Shown here piece by piece: positions 21,901 to 32,900 of a stretch of 64,000 nt of DNA (the stretch's first letter is position 1; each line of letters starts with the position of its first letter). Location of the stretch: NCBI GenBank assembly GCA_903813345.2, contig CAIIXF020000002.1, forward strand, positions 24,254,455-24,318,454. The letters run 5' to 3'. The position numbers and the translations under genes were made by a program. This DNA comes from Owenia fusiformis (Eukaryota > Annelida > Polychaeta > Sabellida > Oweniidae). The notes below the pieces were generated by a model. The model saw nothing but the letters and a program-made list of their open reading frames with translations. It was not told the origin of the DNA and did not search any database.

Positions 21901-24900
21901 AATTTAAAGGTACAAAGGAGTGATTACACTGTTCATGAACTAGTGCTCTATTTAAATCTTATGATATTGACCTAGAAGGTATCGAACATGTCGAATTGAA
22001 TTCAATGTTCGAAATTTTTTCATATTGAAAGAACATCAGGTATTCATCGAAATACTTGTTTATGGAAAAAATGTCAAAATTACCCATAAGTCATAACATC
22101 GGGAATCCCATATGCATTCTCTTTAGGGAGTGTGATTTTCTTGGATCCCTCAGCTACAGGGCGAATAGGCAATATTCCGTGACTCTGAAAGTATAGTAAT
22201 AAGCTTATCAATTAGACAAAAAATATCAAATCATATACCTAAGGCCAAGTGACTGGTCATTACAATTGATATACTGTACTCCGGGTATTGTTCGTGTGCG
22301 ATTTAATTTCGTTTTGTTCGCGAATGTAGTAAAATCGCGAACATTTATCGTCGCGAAATTTATCTTTTAAATCACTGGGGATTTGACCCGGGACTTTTGA
22401 TATGTTGTTTGGTGTAAAACGTTACGTCCAGTGTTGTTGGGCGAAAATGTCTAACATTTTTAATTGGCTTATTAGGCCAACAAAGGCAAGAACTGTTGAC
22501 GACAATGATATCCTACAAATTGAAGTTGAAAAAGCCATTCAAGAATATTCAAATAAATGCCCTAAACGTGGGAAATGCAAACATTATTCGGATTATAAAC
22601 GGGCTAAAATAGCCAGATACGCATTGATTCACAGTAATCGGAAAAAATTCAAATGCAATCCGCGAAATGTCATCAACTCAAATCCGCGAAATTAAATAGC
22701 CGCAAAATTGCAATTTTGAAAAATGCGAAATTTTATAGCGTCGAAATTTACCCGGAGTACAGTAATCCAGAATGATGCATGTGTATTTTCCTAGGAATGA
22801 TACATTGATTATGTGAGCATCATTTAAAAAAGATAACCAAACCAAAGAAGAATCAGTCTTATCATAGAATATTCTTTTTTTAAAATGAACAAAAAATGTT
22901 TGTTCTTAAACAAATATACCATTCACGTCCAGTTTTGTTTATTCCTGTTCTTTCAGATCTTCATCCACATTATGTTTTTTAATCTTTGATTATTAATAAG
23001 GATAAATACTGTATGCTCCTTCTCTTCTTTAAATCATCAAACAGATTGTGATGGTCTGCATTTTCACCATTGCTGTTCACAGTAATTATGTGAATTTTAA
23101 ATTGCAACAACATGCTAATGGTGATTATGACATAGCAGGCAGATATAATATTCCTCATAAACCTGCTTTACAGAAATACAGTGATTACCATAAATAAATG
23201 ACACCCGGATTTGCTGAAGTGAGGATTTCCCAAGGAGAATTTTGAAGTGACCAAATATTAGTAGTTGAGAGTATACAAAATGTAAACCAGAACAACGGCA
23301 ACGCCAAAGCGTAGCGAATCCCATCGAACATTTTTCAAAAGGGGCACCTTCTACCAAAAGTGTCATTAGACAGTGTGCCATGCTTATAATATTCACATAC
23401 CAAATATGAACAAAATCGCTCTACTATTTTTCGAGTTATAGTAAAATACGTTAAAATGGTGGCCATTTTGAAAAATGGCCGCCTTCTACTAAAAGTCTCA
23501 TTAGACAGTGTGCCATGCTTATAGTATTCACATACCAAATATGAACAAAATCGCTCCACTACTTTTCGAGTTATAGTAAAATACGTTAAAATGGCGGCCA
23601 TTTTGAAAAATGGCCGCCTTCTACCAAAAGTGTCATTAGACAGTGTGCCATGCTTATACGTATTCACTAGGGGTCCCGCGATTCATCGATATATCGATGC
23701 ATCGGCTCGTTTGGTGACGATACGAGCGTATCGATACGAAGACTCAAATATCGATACACCAAAAATATTATTAACATACCTGAAATCCATCATATTTTGC
23801 CGAAATCTACTGAATAATTGACTTTTTGAGAAATTGTTTTTATATTTTTTGTTTGGTTTCTCACTGGACATGACACGCCCAAAATGTTGTATAAATGCGA
23901 ACAGAATGCTTAGTTTTGTTTTATAATTCTATATACTTTTTGACAATTTAGTATGAATAAATATAATCTTTGAACTTTTTATTGGATAGAACACGTTAAA
24001 AAATTGCCTACTAATATTGATAACTCTAATAAAAAACCGAACAATATTTACGTTCGGAGCATTAATGTTGACCGGAGTTTAGAAATTGAAACTTTTTGAA
24101 CGTTTTGAACACAATTGATAGAATTATGGCTGTGTAAGTATCAAACATGGGTAGTTGTGTTATCTTTATATCCCCAAATAGAAAATCTACTGTAGTACTT
24201 TGGAACATTCCTCAGTAAAGGGAAAGCACCACCGGACTTCAAAAAAATTGCAAAATATAGCTGACTAGTGACTACTACACAGCAGGTAGGCTTGATCCTG
24301 GGGGCTTGATACTTGACTATAGTTTTTATGCTGCATCTGAATCAAATCTCAAAGCACGTGATAGACTTTTCAACTCAACCTCAGCTACGTCAGTGTTGCA
24401 CCCCCCCCCCCCTGGTTCAACCGACTACACTATTATGTATCGTATCGTTGCTCGTATCGTGACCTGAGTATCGAGATATGTATCGTATCGTTACATAATG
24501 TATCGTGGGACCCCTAGTATTCACGTACCAAATATGAACAAAATCGCTCCACTACTTTTCGAGTTAAAGTAAAATAAGTTAAAATGGCAGCCATTTTTCA
24601 AAATGTCCACCATTTTTCAAAATGGCCGCCTTCTACCAAAAGTGTCATTAGACAGTGTGCCATGCTTACAGTATTCACATACCGAATATGAACAAAATCG
24701 CTCCACTACTTTTCGAGTTATAGTAAAATACGTTAAAATGGTGGCCATTTTGAAAAATGACCGCCCTCTACCAAAAGTGTCATTAGACAGTCTGCCATGC
24801 TTATACGTATTCACATACCAAATATGAACAAAATCACTCCACTACTTTTCGAGTTTTAGTAAAATAAGTTAAAATAGCGGCCATTTTTCAAAATGTCCGC

Positions 24901-27900
24901 CATTTTTCAAAATGGCCACCTTCTACCAAAAGTGTCATTAGACAGTGTGCCATGCTTATAGTATTCACATACCAAATATGAACAAAATCGCTCCACTACT
25001 TTTCAAGTTACAGCAAAAATCGTAAAATAACGAGAAAAGGCCGCCATTTTTCAAGATGGCTGCCATGTGCTTTTTTTAATATCTACATTTCTAGCTTTAT
25101 TAATGTCCTATATAATATATTTTACATTTGAAACATATTGCTATTACAGTTTTACATATTGCAACTAAATTACTGTAAAATCGGCACTAAAATGGCCGCC
25201 ATTTTGAAATGAGCGGCCATTTTGAAAATCGGCTTTCGAGCAGAACTTCTACCCCCATAGGGTATATGTATACAAAATATGAATAAAATCGGGCCAACGG
25301 TATTTGAGTTATTGCCCGGACGGACGGACGGACGGACGTACGGACGGACGGACGGACGGACGGACGGACGTACGTACGTACGGACGGACGGAGGCGTTCC
25401 CTATATCCCTCCGAACTTCGTTCGATGGGATAAATATACAAAACTTAAGGGATGTGTATCTAGACATTATTGGACATTCGAACATGCCTGTATTCATGCT
25501 TTCTATAAACTGTAAACAAAGTCAACATTTCACCCGGGGTATATTCACGAAGAATACCCCTGGTAATACGTGTAATGTCATAACAGCAGGTAGTAGTTTT
25601 GTCGCGATTAATCGATACATCGTGATATACATCGCCAAAGCTGATTCTGGCGATGCATCGATGTCTGAAACAATACATCGATGTTTTAAAAAAAAATTAA
25701 TTTGCTAAAAGTCGCCCTTTCTTATCTTATTTTGACGCAAATCGCTTTCCTTTCTCATGTCTTATTTCATATTCCAATGTTTCCTGATATTCTTTCGCCT
25801 TAAAACTGTTTTAGCTAGTCGAAATGAACCATTAATCTAAAAAATAACTTTACTTTCATTTCACCGTTACTAGAAGTTCCCGGATGTACCAGCTTACTCT
25901 TATTAATTTGTTGCAAATTCGTTTGCAAAGGCAGGATGGGCCTTGGAAACTATGGCACATCCAGGTGGAAAGATGCCAACACAGAGACAAGAAGGAAGAT
26001 TGTAGTACAGCAGATAAGGCAATCAGAGGAAGAGGGTAGACAGGTGAGGTTAGCACAATTAGTCAAACAGGGTGCATGGACCCACTGGGAGTCTACACTC
26101 GATCGACAGCTCTCATGGAAAGACATATGGGATATGGAGCAGGGCAAGATTAGCTTCTTATTAAGAGCAATATCTGATCTTTTACCATCTCCTGCCAATC
26201 TCACTACCTGGGGTCTTAATGAAGATGCATCATGTATCCACTGTGGAGCTCTGAGAAGTAACATCCAACACATCCTGAGTTCGTGCAAGGCTGCACTTGC
26301 AGAGGGAAGGTACACATGGAGGGATGACAAAGTTCTTCAAAAGATTTCTCACTGACCAATCACGGATCATGAACAAAACGAATGCAACTGTAAGACCAGG
26401 ACCAAGGGCAGATATGTTGCAACCCTTAGAGAAACATTTTGTGGGTGCTAACGCAAATCCTAAAGGGAAGGTTTTGCCTAGCGGTAGCAGGCACACCTCT
26501 CGAGGAAGATATGGCATCTTACAACAAGCACAGGACTGGGAGCTGAGAGTAGATCTACACCAAAGACTCACATTTTCCAGCTGTATCACGACAACAAACC
26601 AAAGACCAGATATGCTTTTATTCTCAGAGGATAAAAGAATTGCTGTTATGATAGAACTGACAGTACCTTGGGAAGATCGCATTGAGGTAGCACACCAACT
26701 CAAAAGCGCAAAGTACCAAGATCTGGTTGAGGAGATAGAGGCCAAAGGGTGGAAAGTTCATTACTATCCCGTTGAAGTAGGTTGTAGAGGATTTCCATCA
26801 ACATCTCTCAACCGAATGTTCAAGAACGTAGGACTCCCACCCTTATGGCTCAAGAGAGCGAACAGAGCAGTTGGTTCTGCAGCAGAGGAAGCCTCCTGCT
26901 GGCTCTGGCTGAGGAGAAATGACAAATGGGCACAGGGGAGACAACATTAACCAATGACTTATTAGACAATTGCTAATACATTCACCGAGGGTTTGTTCAC
27001 CATCCCTTTACCAGCTGGGGCAGAGAAGTGCGTACAGCAGGTAGCACTTAAAGGTCGACCGCTCTGGCTATAGTGGTGTTCAAACCATCGAAGAATGTAA
27101 AGGTTGGTACCAACATGACAAACTGACCGAGTGAGTTAAAAGGCAAGCAGGAACATCGTAGCATAGCACTCTCTTGTGTTTAATCAAAGTGTCCTGTTCG
27201 GTATTTTAGTACATTAGCGTTCGGTATTTCAGTGCACTTTTCTTGGACTTTTTCTCGATGTACATCGGGATGTGCATCGATGTTTACTACTGAAAATTGC
27301 CGATGCATCGATGTATGATTATGGCACAACGCGACAACACTAGCAGGTAGTAGTAATTGCGGACCATAATGAATATTCAAAACATTTTGCTCAGTTTTCA
27401 TGTTCAAATCGTAATATAGACCTCAGAGCAGGGATAATATCCTCAAATACACCCCTTAAGCTAGGCACAAAAGCTTTTGAAACTATAGTTAACGTTTGTG
27501 CCTAGCCATGCGGCTGTATTCGACAATATTACCCCTGCTCTTCGGTGTATAGTTCTTAAGTATGAAGTCTCAAATCACCATGGTCTGAGAATGGTGATAG
27601 AAAATAAAGATGCCATTTATTTATGGTGACCACTATTTGTACCATTTGACATACAATTCTTATCAGTAGGCGAAATATAGCTTTACATCCCAGATGAATG
27701 GGCAAATATGCTATGTCTGCCTACAGGCCCGTAGCCAGGGGGGGTTTGCAGGGTTCGGGCGAACCTAGACTGTATCCTTCGTCTGAATAAATATTCAGAC
27801 TGTAAGTCACCTATTGTAAAATGTGGTGTTGTATAAATGTTACAAATAAGTTTGTTTAATGATAAAATGATTACCCTATGAAGAACTCACAATATTATTT

Positions 27901-29463
27901 TTTCGTATATTGTCCTCTTACTGAAGATATTCATAAAATGTACAGACGCTTCTTGTAGCGAAGCCATTGATTAGGTCAAGCCATTTTGGCAATGCCAATT
28001 CTCACGATAAACGAGATTTAGCCAGTGACGTCAGTCTATTTGTAAACAAATAACACGTGGAGCGGGAGCAACATTACGGAAGCGTATTGCTAAATTCCAT
28101 TTGTGCGGGAATTTATTAGATCTAGTCATTTATCATCATTATCCCGATTAATTTTCTTCATTTATAGTAAATAGAGCGGAAATATTCATGAAGAAGGCCG
28201 AGGTAATCAAGTGGTCATGTGTTATCCCGTTCCCGGGAACGGGATAAGTCATGTGTTGTCAAAGTTCAAAATTTGCATATCTCGTTTGGATCTCGTGAAC
28301 TCAAACGTCCTTGACATTGATTTCGCGATCTACTTATGAACACATCCTGAAGTTTCGGTGAGTCTGAACATTTCATTATTTTATATCAACTTGTGCCCGC
28401 CTTATACAAATATTTTTGCTTCTAGTTTAAGATGAACATCTCTTCAACATATTCACCAATTTTCAAGGTGAACATTCTTATAATAAACGAGAAATTAATG
28501 TGCAAAAAATATCACCGCGATTTCCATAGGAAATATATCAATCATAACAGACCGAATATTATATTCGGTCTGTTGGATACATACTAGGGCGAACCCCCCC
28601 CCTGGCCAAAAATTCTTTCAAAATCATGGCAGTTTTTCACCATTTTGAGCACTTCTCGAGTGATTTCAGCCATATTTGGGCCAAAATTGTCAAATGTGAA
28701 CCCCCCCTGGAAATTTTTGAAAACTGAACCCCCCCTTGGCAAATCCTGGCTACGGGCCTGGCCTACTATGTCATAATCGCCATTCGCATGTTGGTGCCGT
28801 ATAAATTAAAGAATAAGGGTAGATGCGTCTACGTTAAGAAGGTACAAACAATGGACACAATAATGTAACGACCCTTGGGCGCGTCCGTCGGGGAGCTGTA
28901 ATGTACCGAGCCCGATACTAGACTCGAAGAGTGTGCTCAATTCAATGCCCAGTACGGGAATTGAACCCAGGACCTTCCGCTCTCAATCAGACGCTCTACC
29001 CCTGAGCCATAAGGGCTAGCCACTACAGCTGAGACTGTAGTAGCAACTTGCTATCGAAGGTCATTACAATAATTTACGCGGGAACTTATTTTCCCAATCA
29101 CGGAAACTGCCGAAGAACCATGCCGGTAAGCATGAGCTATTGTACAGTCGCATAACAAATCAGAATAAGAACTAACAATCATCATATCTGCATGTTTGAA
29201 AAATACAATTAGTGTCTAGTTGCTCTTATATAAGTTGACAATGAATTTGCAAAAAAAGAAAAAAATGTCAACAATTTTTAGCTAGATTTCCAACTCAATT
29301 ATTCAAAACTTACAGAACATGAACGTGCAAAAATAATTGTTTAAAACAATAACTGATATATAAAGACTAAACTAAGTAACATATCACAAAGAAATCAAGC
29401 TAACTACATGTAAAAACAAAGAAAGAAATACAATTCTGTGGGCGATAATAAATTTCTTACCAT
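18932..29463 (-). CDS. POMP: proteasome maturation protein (POMP/Ump1), 6 exons
   Basis: Minus-strand exons in order: 29463-29461 (ATG only), 22184-22084, 21206-21146, 20802-20701, 19952-19859, 18999-18932. Phases agree throughout; 429 nt, 142 aa, against 141 aa for human POMP. Conserved stretches are plain: TSHPLEYSEKH, LRNTQGLHAPMRL, QRLPGMSSS, IDFEDIF, and the C-terminal GQPHAMVERNLGLL. POMP is the chaperone that guides half-20S proteasomes to dimerise and is degraded as the first substrate. The assignment rests on this motif-by-motif match. Exon 1 is the least certain part: it contributes only the initiator Met just before a good donor (ATG|GTAAG), leaves a 7.3-kb intron 1 full of transposons, and is supported by the fitting protein length and promoter-like setting. 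No other start was found in frame upstream of exon 2. Confidence 0.9.
22274..22762 (+). mobile_element. non-autonomous DNA transposon with a remnant of a transposase N-terminus
   Basis: Ends CTGTACTCCGGGTA and TACCCGGAGTACAG, bordered by TA on each side. Inside, 22402-22695 encodes 97 aa whose middle (KHYSDYKRAKIARYALIHS) resembles the helix-turn-helix start of DDE transposase-like proteins common in invertebrates (my recollection of the family). The catalytic part is gone. Lies in POMP intron 1. Confidence 0.7.
23300..25060 (+). repeat. tandem array of about 135-bp units, interrupted by a hAT-like insertion
   Basis: Six units containing 'gtcattagacagtgtgccat', then 'accaaatatgaacaaaatcg', then 'ttcgagttatagtaaaa' and a 'aaaatggcggccattttgaa' palindrome, at about 23361, 23496, 23631, 24642, 24778 and 24932. 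Unit three is split by the element at 23668. The block at 25194-25310 (aatatgaataaaatcgggcc, then tatttgagttattgccc) looks like the parental sequence from which the array was amplified. Confidence 0.9.
23668..24516. mobile_element. hAT-like non-autonomous element, 849 bp
   Basis: Inverted ends TAGGGGTCCCGCGAT and its counterpart ending GGGACCCCTA, with a perfect 8-bp target duplication GTATTCAC at 23660-23667 and 24517-24524. The 8-bp duplication is the hAT hallmark. Subterminal 'gtatcgatac/atcgtatcg' words repeat at both ends. No transposase frame. Confidence 0.9.
25318..25392 (+). repeat. (GGAC)n microsatellite
   Basis: About 75 bp of GGAC units with occasional GTAC. It follows 'tatttgagttattgcccgga', the terminal motif of the upstream dispersed repeat, and so looks like the simple tail of that repeat. 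Open frames through it on both strands are artefacts of the repeat. Confidence 0.95.
25594..27342. mobile_element. hAT-like element with a LINE fragment inside
   Basis: Left end TAGTTTTGTCGCG and right end CGCGACAACACTA are inverted repeats, flanked by the perfect 8-bp duplication GCAGGTAG (25586-25593 and 27343-27350). Both subterminal regions contain 'atgcatcgatgt' words. The middle (about 25930-27170) is unrelated to these ends and carries the LINE-derived frames listed separately. Thus a retrotransposon fragment appears to have landed in, or been captured by, a hAT-type element. Confidence 0.85.
25936..26950 (+). pseudogene. C-terminal remnant of an RLE-type non-LTR retrotransposon, frameshifted
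   Basis: Two overlapping frames, 25936-26355 and 26297-26950, together resemble the end of a LINE polyprotein. The first has SFLLRAISDLLPSPANLTTW, then a CCHC knuckle (C-IH-C, later H and C, in ASCIHCG...QHILSSC) and GRYTW. The second has RPD, 14 residues, then ELTVPWE, which fits the RPDX12-14(D/E) signature of restriction-like endonucleases in R2/NeSL-type elements; after that come EVGCRGF and SCWLWLRRND. A frame change near 26340 separates the two, and no reverse-transcriptase catalytic domain lies upstream, so it is 5'-truncated and dead. Assignment to a clade is uncertain. Confidence 0.75.
27724..28760. mobile_element. 1.04-kb element with CAGGCCCGTAGCCAGG inverted ends
   Basis: Starts CAGGCCCGTAGCCAGG and ends CCTGGCTACGGGCCTG, with GCCTA directly repeated on both sides (27719-27723, 28761-28765). 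G-runs and C-runs lie just inside the ends. Internal palindromes include 'atcccgttcccgggaacggg' and a hairpin 'cagaccgaatattatattcg'. No coding frame seen. Confidence 0.8.
28850..29016 (-). mobile_element. tRNA-derived SINE
   Basis: On the minus strand 29016-28946 reads like a tRNA: GCCCTTATGGCTCAGGGG with an A box, GGGTTCAATTCCC as B box. The acceptor and anticodon stems do not pair, so it is not a working tRNA. A non-tRNA body with 'gacggacgcgcccaagggtc' follows. Confidence 0.7.
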
Positions 29464-29977
29464 TTCGAAGATTTCCCAGGATGCACTAGAAATGACGTCA
29501 CATTCCTACCGGGATGTTTCTTTTAGCTGCTGTTCCTCCAATAATTCTAAATAATATCCAATTATTTCACTTAAATTTTCACATTTAGCCTCATCAAGAC
29601 ATTCATAAAAATAAATGTAAATATCATTTCAACTGTTTCAGCATTTTAACAAAACCAGAAGCCTAAATTGGGTAAAATTATTGAAATATGTTTACAGTTT
29701 AGAGGGAGTAAGTTTTATAAATATATCAGTTAATAATATTGGAGTAGCATGACCCTGATTGGTTCACTTGAACATTTTGAGTAATATCCTTTGAAAATCG
29801 GCAACTATGGATAAGATAAAATAACACGAGACAAGATAAGTAATCTTACTACACACAGAACATGAGATTTAAGTTATATTAAGTCAATGAATACAGTGGA
29901 ATATAAATCATACTGGACATCAAAAATCTAAGTTTTGGAAGTTTTTATAAAAAAAAGTTTTAACACAGCTATCAAAC
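29464..29977. promoter_or_regulatory. putative divergent promoter between POMP and the receptor gene
   Basis: The POMP ATG (29463, minus) and the receptor ATG (29978, plus) are only about 515 bp apart, head to head. Next to POMP are TGACGTCA (CRE, 29493-29500) and TTCCCAGGATGC (29473-29484), which fits the core of the ZNF143/Staf site found in housekeeping promoters. A TATAAAA at 29946 precedes the receptor start but is so close to it that the 5' UTR would be almost nil. Transcription start sites are not known. Confidence 0.5.
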
Positions 29978-32900
29978 ATGGATTACTTCCATATGATTCA
30001 TGCTGAACAGTCACAGATATTGAAATACCTTGCAGTATTTATGATCACAATTGCAGTATCAGGTAACCAAACTTTTTCATTCTATGGTTGGTTCTATCTT
30101 CTTTTTTCATTCTATGGTTGGTTCTATCGATACCTTATCCCTCGTTGGTCGCCCAAAGGTGTATTTCACACCCGGGGGTTTCATTTCGCCTTGCGGTGGC
30201 AGCAGTGCAGTGTACAAAGCCCGATGCCTGTCATAAAGTATGCTATCCCCGTGATGTTATTCCCAGATCATCTTCATGTTGCAGCAATCTTTTCCAGCTG
30301 TCCTTTTTGGTTTTCGTTGAACATGCACATCACACAGCTGTATTACACCTGACGGTGACCAAACCTGGAAGAATATTCACATACTGAAGTTACATTACTC
30401 TATAAAGTAACTTCAGGATGTAAATATTCTTCCAGGTTTGGTCACCAATCGTTGTCAGGTGATGTTCCTGTGCCACATCAGTCATACATGTATTTTAGGC
30501 AGTGGTGTTGTGATCTATATTTGTACGAGAGTACGAGCCTACCTACTGTATCATTCATGCGTTTAGATAGCACAAAAACTCTGAACAATTACAATGAAAA
30601 TGGTTGAACGATACCTTTTCTAACTTTTGAGACAATTGCTCGGTCTGACACAAAAATTTGACAATTCATTTTTTCATTTTGCTTTGCCAAACATTACAAT
30701 GATCCTGACTCAAAATACCATTTTATAGACAATAATTGACATCGCAGGGATACTGAAACCTGGAATCTATATTCTAGTTCTACTATTCTCCATAAGATGA
30801 ATCAAAGCACAAATCAAGCAATTGGATTAATTTTAAGTATCCTGTTTCCTTAAATTCCGGAAATAAGGATTATCCTTTTAGAAGACAATAAGCATAATAC
30901 TTATTTGGAATTTTCATTTTCTTGATAGGACGACTCAACCTTTATCCAGCTAGGCTATAAAATTATTCAGATACTTTATACAGGGTATACGTATAATGTT
31001 ACCCTTTGCATTCGTTTGACTTCACTTCTTAAAAGAGAGCTTCGTCTTCACTCTTTCAAACTAAAATAAACCTGTGAACTCACCGCGCCAATCAGTGTTC
31101 GTCGGCCAAATTTGACCGACGTTCTATATATGGTCATTCCTTCTGACGTCATCGTTGAGCCCGGAATTGACCAATGACATGCACATATTTAATTAGAACG
31201 CATTAGGCGTATGTTTGTTCAGGCTCGCTGAATGGTGGAAGAAAGGTCAGCGCATAGGTCAGAAGTGATTTATATTATTACCCAAACTGTCACCGGTACC
31301 CGTCGTGGGGGCGGGGCTACTAAACTGTAATATGGTCTCTACTAGGCAGAGTGTAGTTTAACTAGACTCTGCACGCAGGGTAGTATAATGTATATGTCCC
31401 TTTATAAGTATTTTGTGACTTTCTCCAGATAACATCCTCCAAATGCAGGGCTCCAGACATCATCTACTCTGTTCTTTCCTTTTCTGTTAAGAGTAGATGA
31501 TGTCTAGAGTCCTGTTTACTAAAGATGCCAAGGATGCCAAATAAAAACTTTGTCTAAAGTTAGTAAGCTCCTGTGTTTCAGGGTTTTATGTTCATATATC
31601 TAGGAAAATCTGATCTGACGTATTTTCAGTTATTGTAAAACTTGGATTGTTTAAATTAAGCCTTTTGATGCAATTTATGTTATTGGAAAAAATGCTAATA
31701 AAGTTGGCATTCCATAGAGAGCTGCATCTCAAGAGGTCTGCATTTATGTAATTACATTTAATGGCAGCGTTACAGTTATAATTGTTAAAATTGGTTATTA
31801 CTCTACATGTACTTTGGAGTATTTGTACAAGATTGCTATCAACTGAATATACATAGTAAAACTTGAGATAGATTTGACGGTTTGGACAAAGCTTGCTATA
31901 AGTGTTAACATTGAGTAGTATTCACATTAAAGGCCCCATGCAAAGTTGAACTACCTTGGCTTATATGGCAGTCTGATCCATTATCCAAAATATGAAACAT
32001 GATTGAAACTTTTTTTAATTTCTTTAACTGTTCTGCAATGGGCTTCAATTGAAGAAACAAACAAAATGTATTTATTTTACCATTATTTTTTGACAAAGTT
32101 TAATACTGTATATAATATTTACTAGATAGTTTTAGAAAAACGCTACACTAGCTGGGATAAAAAATCGTATTGAAAGATATTCAAATTAGAGAGGTATTCG
32201 GATATACAAGTTTTACTGTAGCTCCCTTTTATACTGGAGACCAGCCTCTAAGGAACACTTATCAAAGTCAAGATGCCATTATAGATCAGTACATAGCTAT
32301 CATTGAGTATACAAAAAGCTATGAATGAGATTGTGAGGTAATTCTGATAAGATTTAACTCAAGATCTATGACTTTGTGAGGTGGTATACCTGCAGAATAT
32401 CAGGACATTTTAACCTCAGTGATCTCGCAATCCAAGCATTAAAGTACATTTATGCTTCACTGCCTTTGAAAATGAGAACAAATCAGCATATTTTGACTAA
32501 ATGTTGACAGAATTCTGAAAAGAGATTATTAGATTCTTTAAAGTTTTTAGATTTCCGTTTGCTTGGTCTCATCTGGACATCTCGCTAGACTTTACCAATC
32601 TCAGCCAATCAAAAGTTGAGCGCAGAATTAGTTCTTAACTAACCCTTGAATAGGTGAGATTTCCAGTTAAGCTGCTCTACCCCCTACTGCTGGTGTCAAT
32701 CACACCCTGTGCCTGATCAATCAGTCAATCTTTGAGCAGAAAGAGATATATTTATGTTTCCATATTGGTCATTACTTGGTCCAGGATGGTGTCAGAGGAA
32801 ATGACCATATATAGAAAATCTATTTGGCGATGACAAGCTCTGGTTTGATCGTCTTGGTCAAAGACTTCTCTTAAACTCTAAGATGTATGTACTGTATTTA

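Noticed and set aside
25187-25515. Overlapping open frames on both strands with Arg/Thr/Asp-rich repeats
   Set aside because: They are translations of a (GGAC)n microsatellite.
28946-29016. Possible tRNA gene on the minus strand
   Set aside because: A and B boxes are present, but the acceptor stem mismatches at three positions and the anticodon stem does not pair. It is joined to a non-tRNA body, so it is a SINE head.
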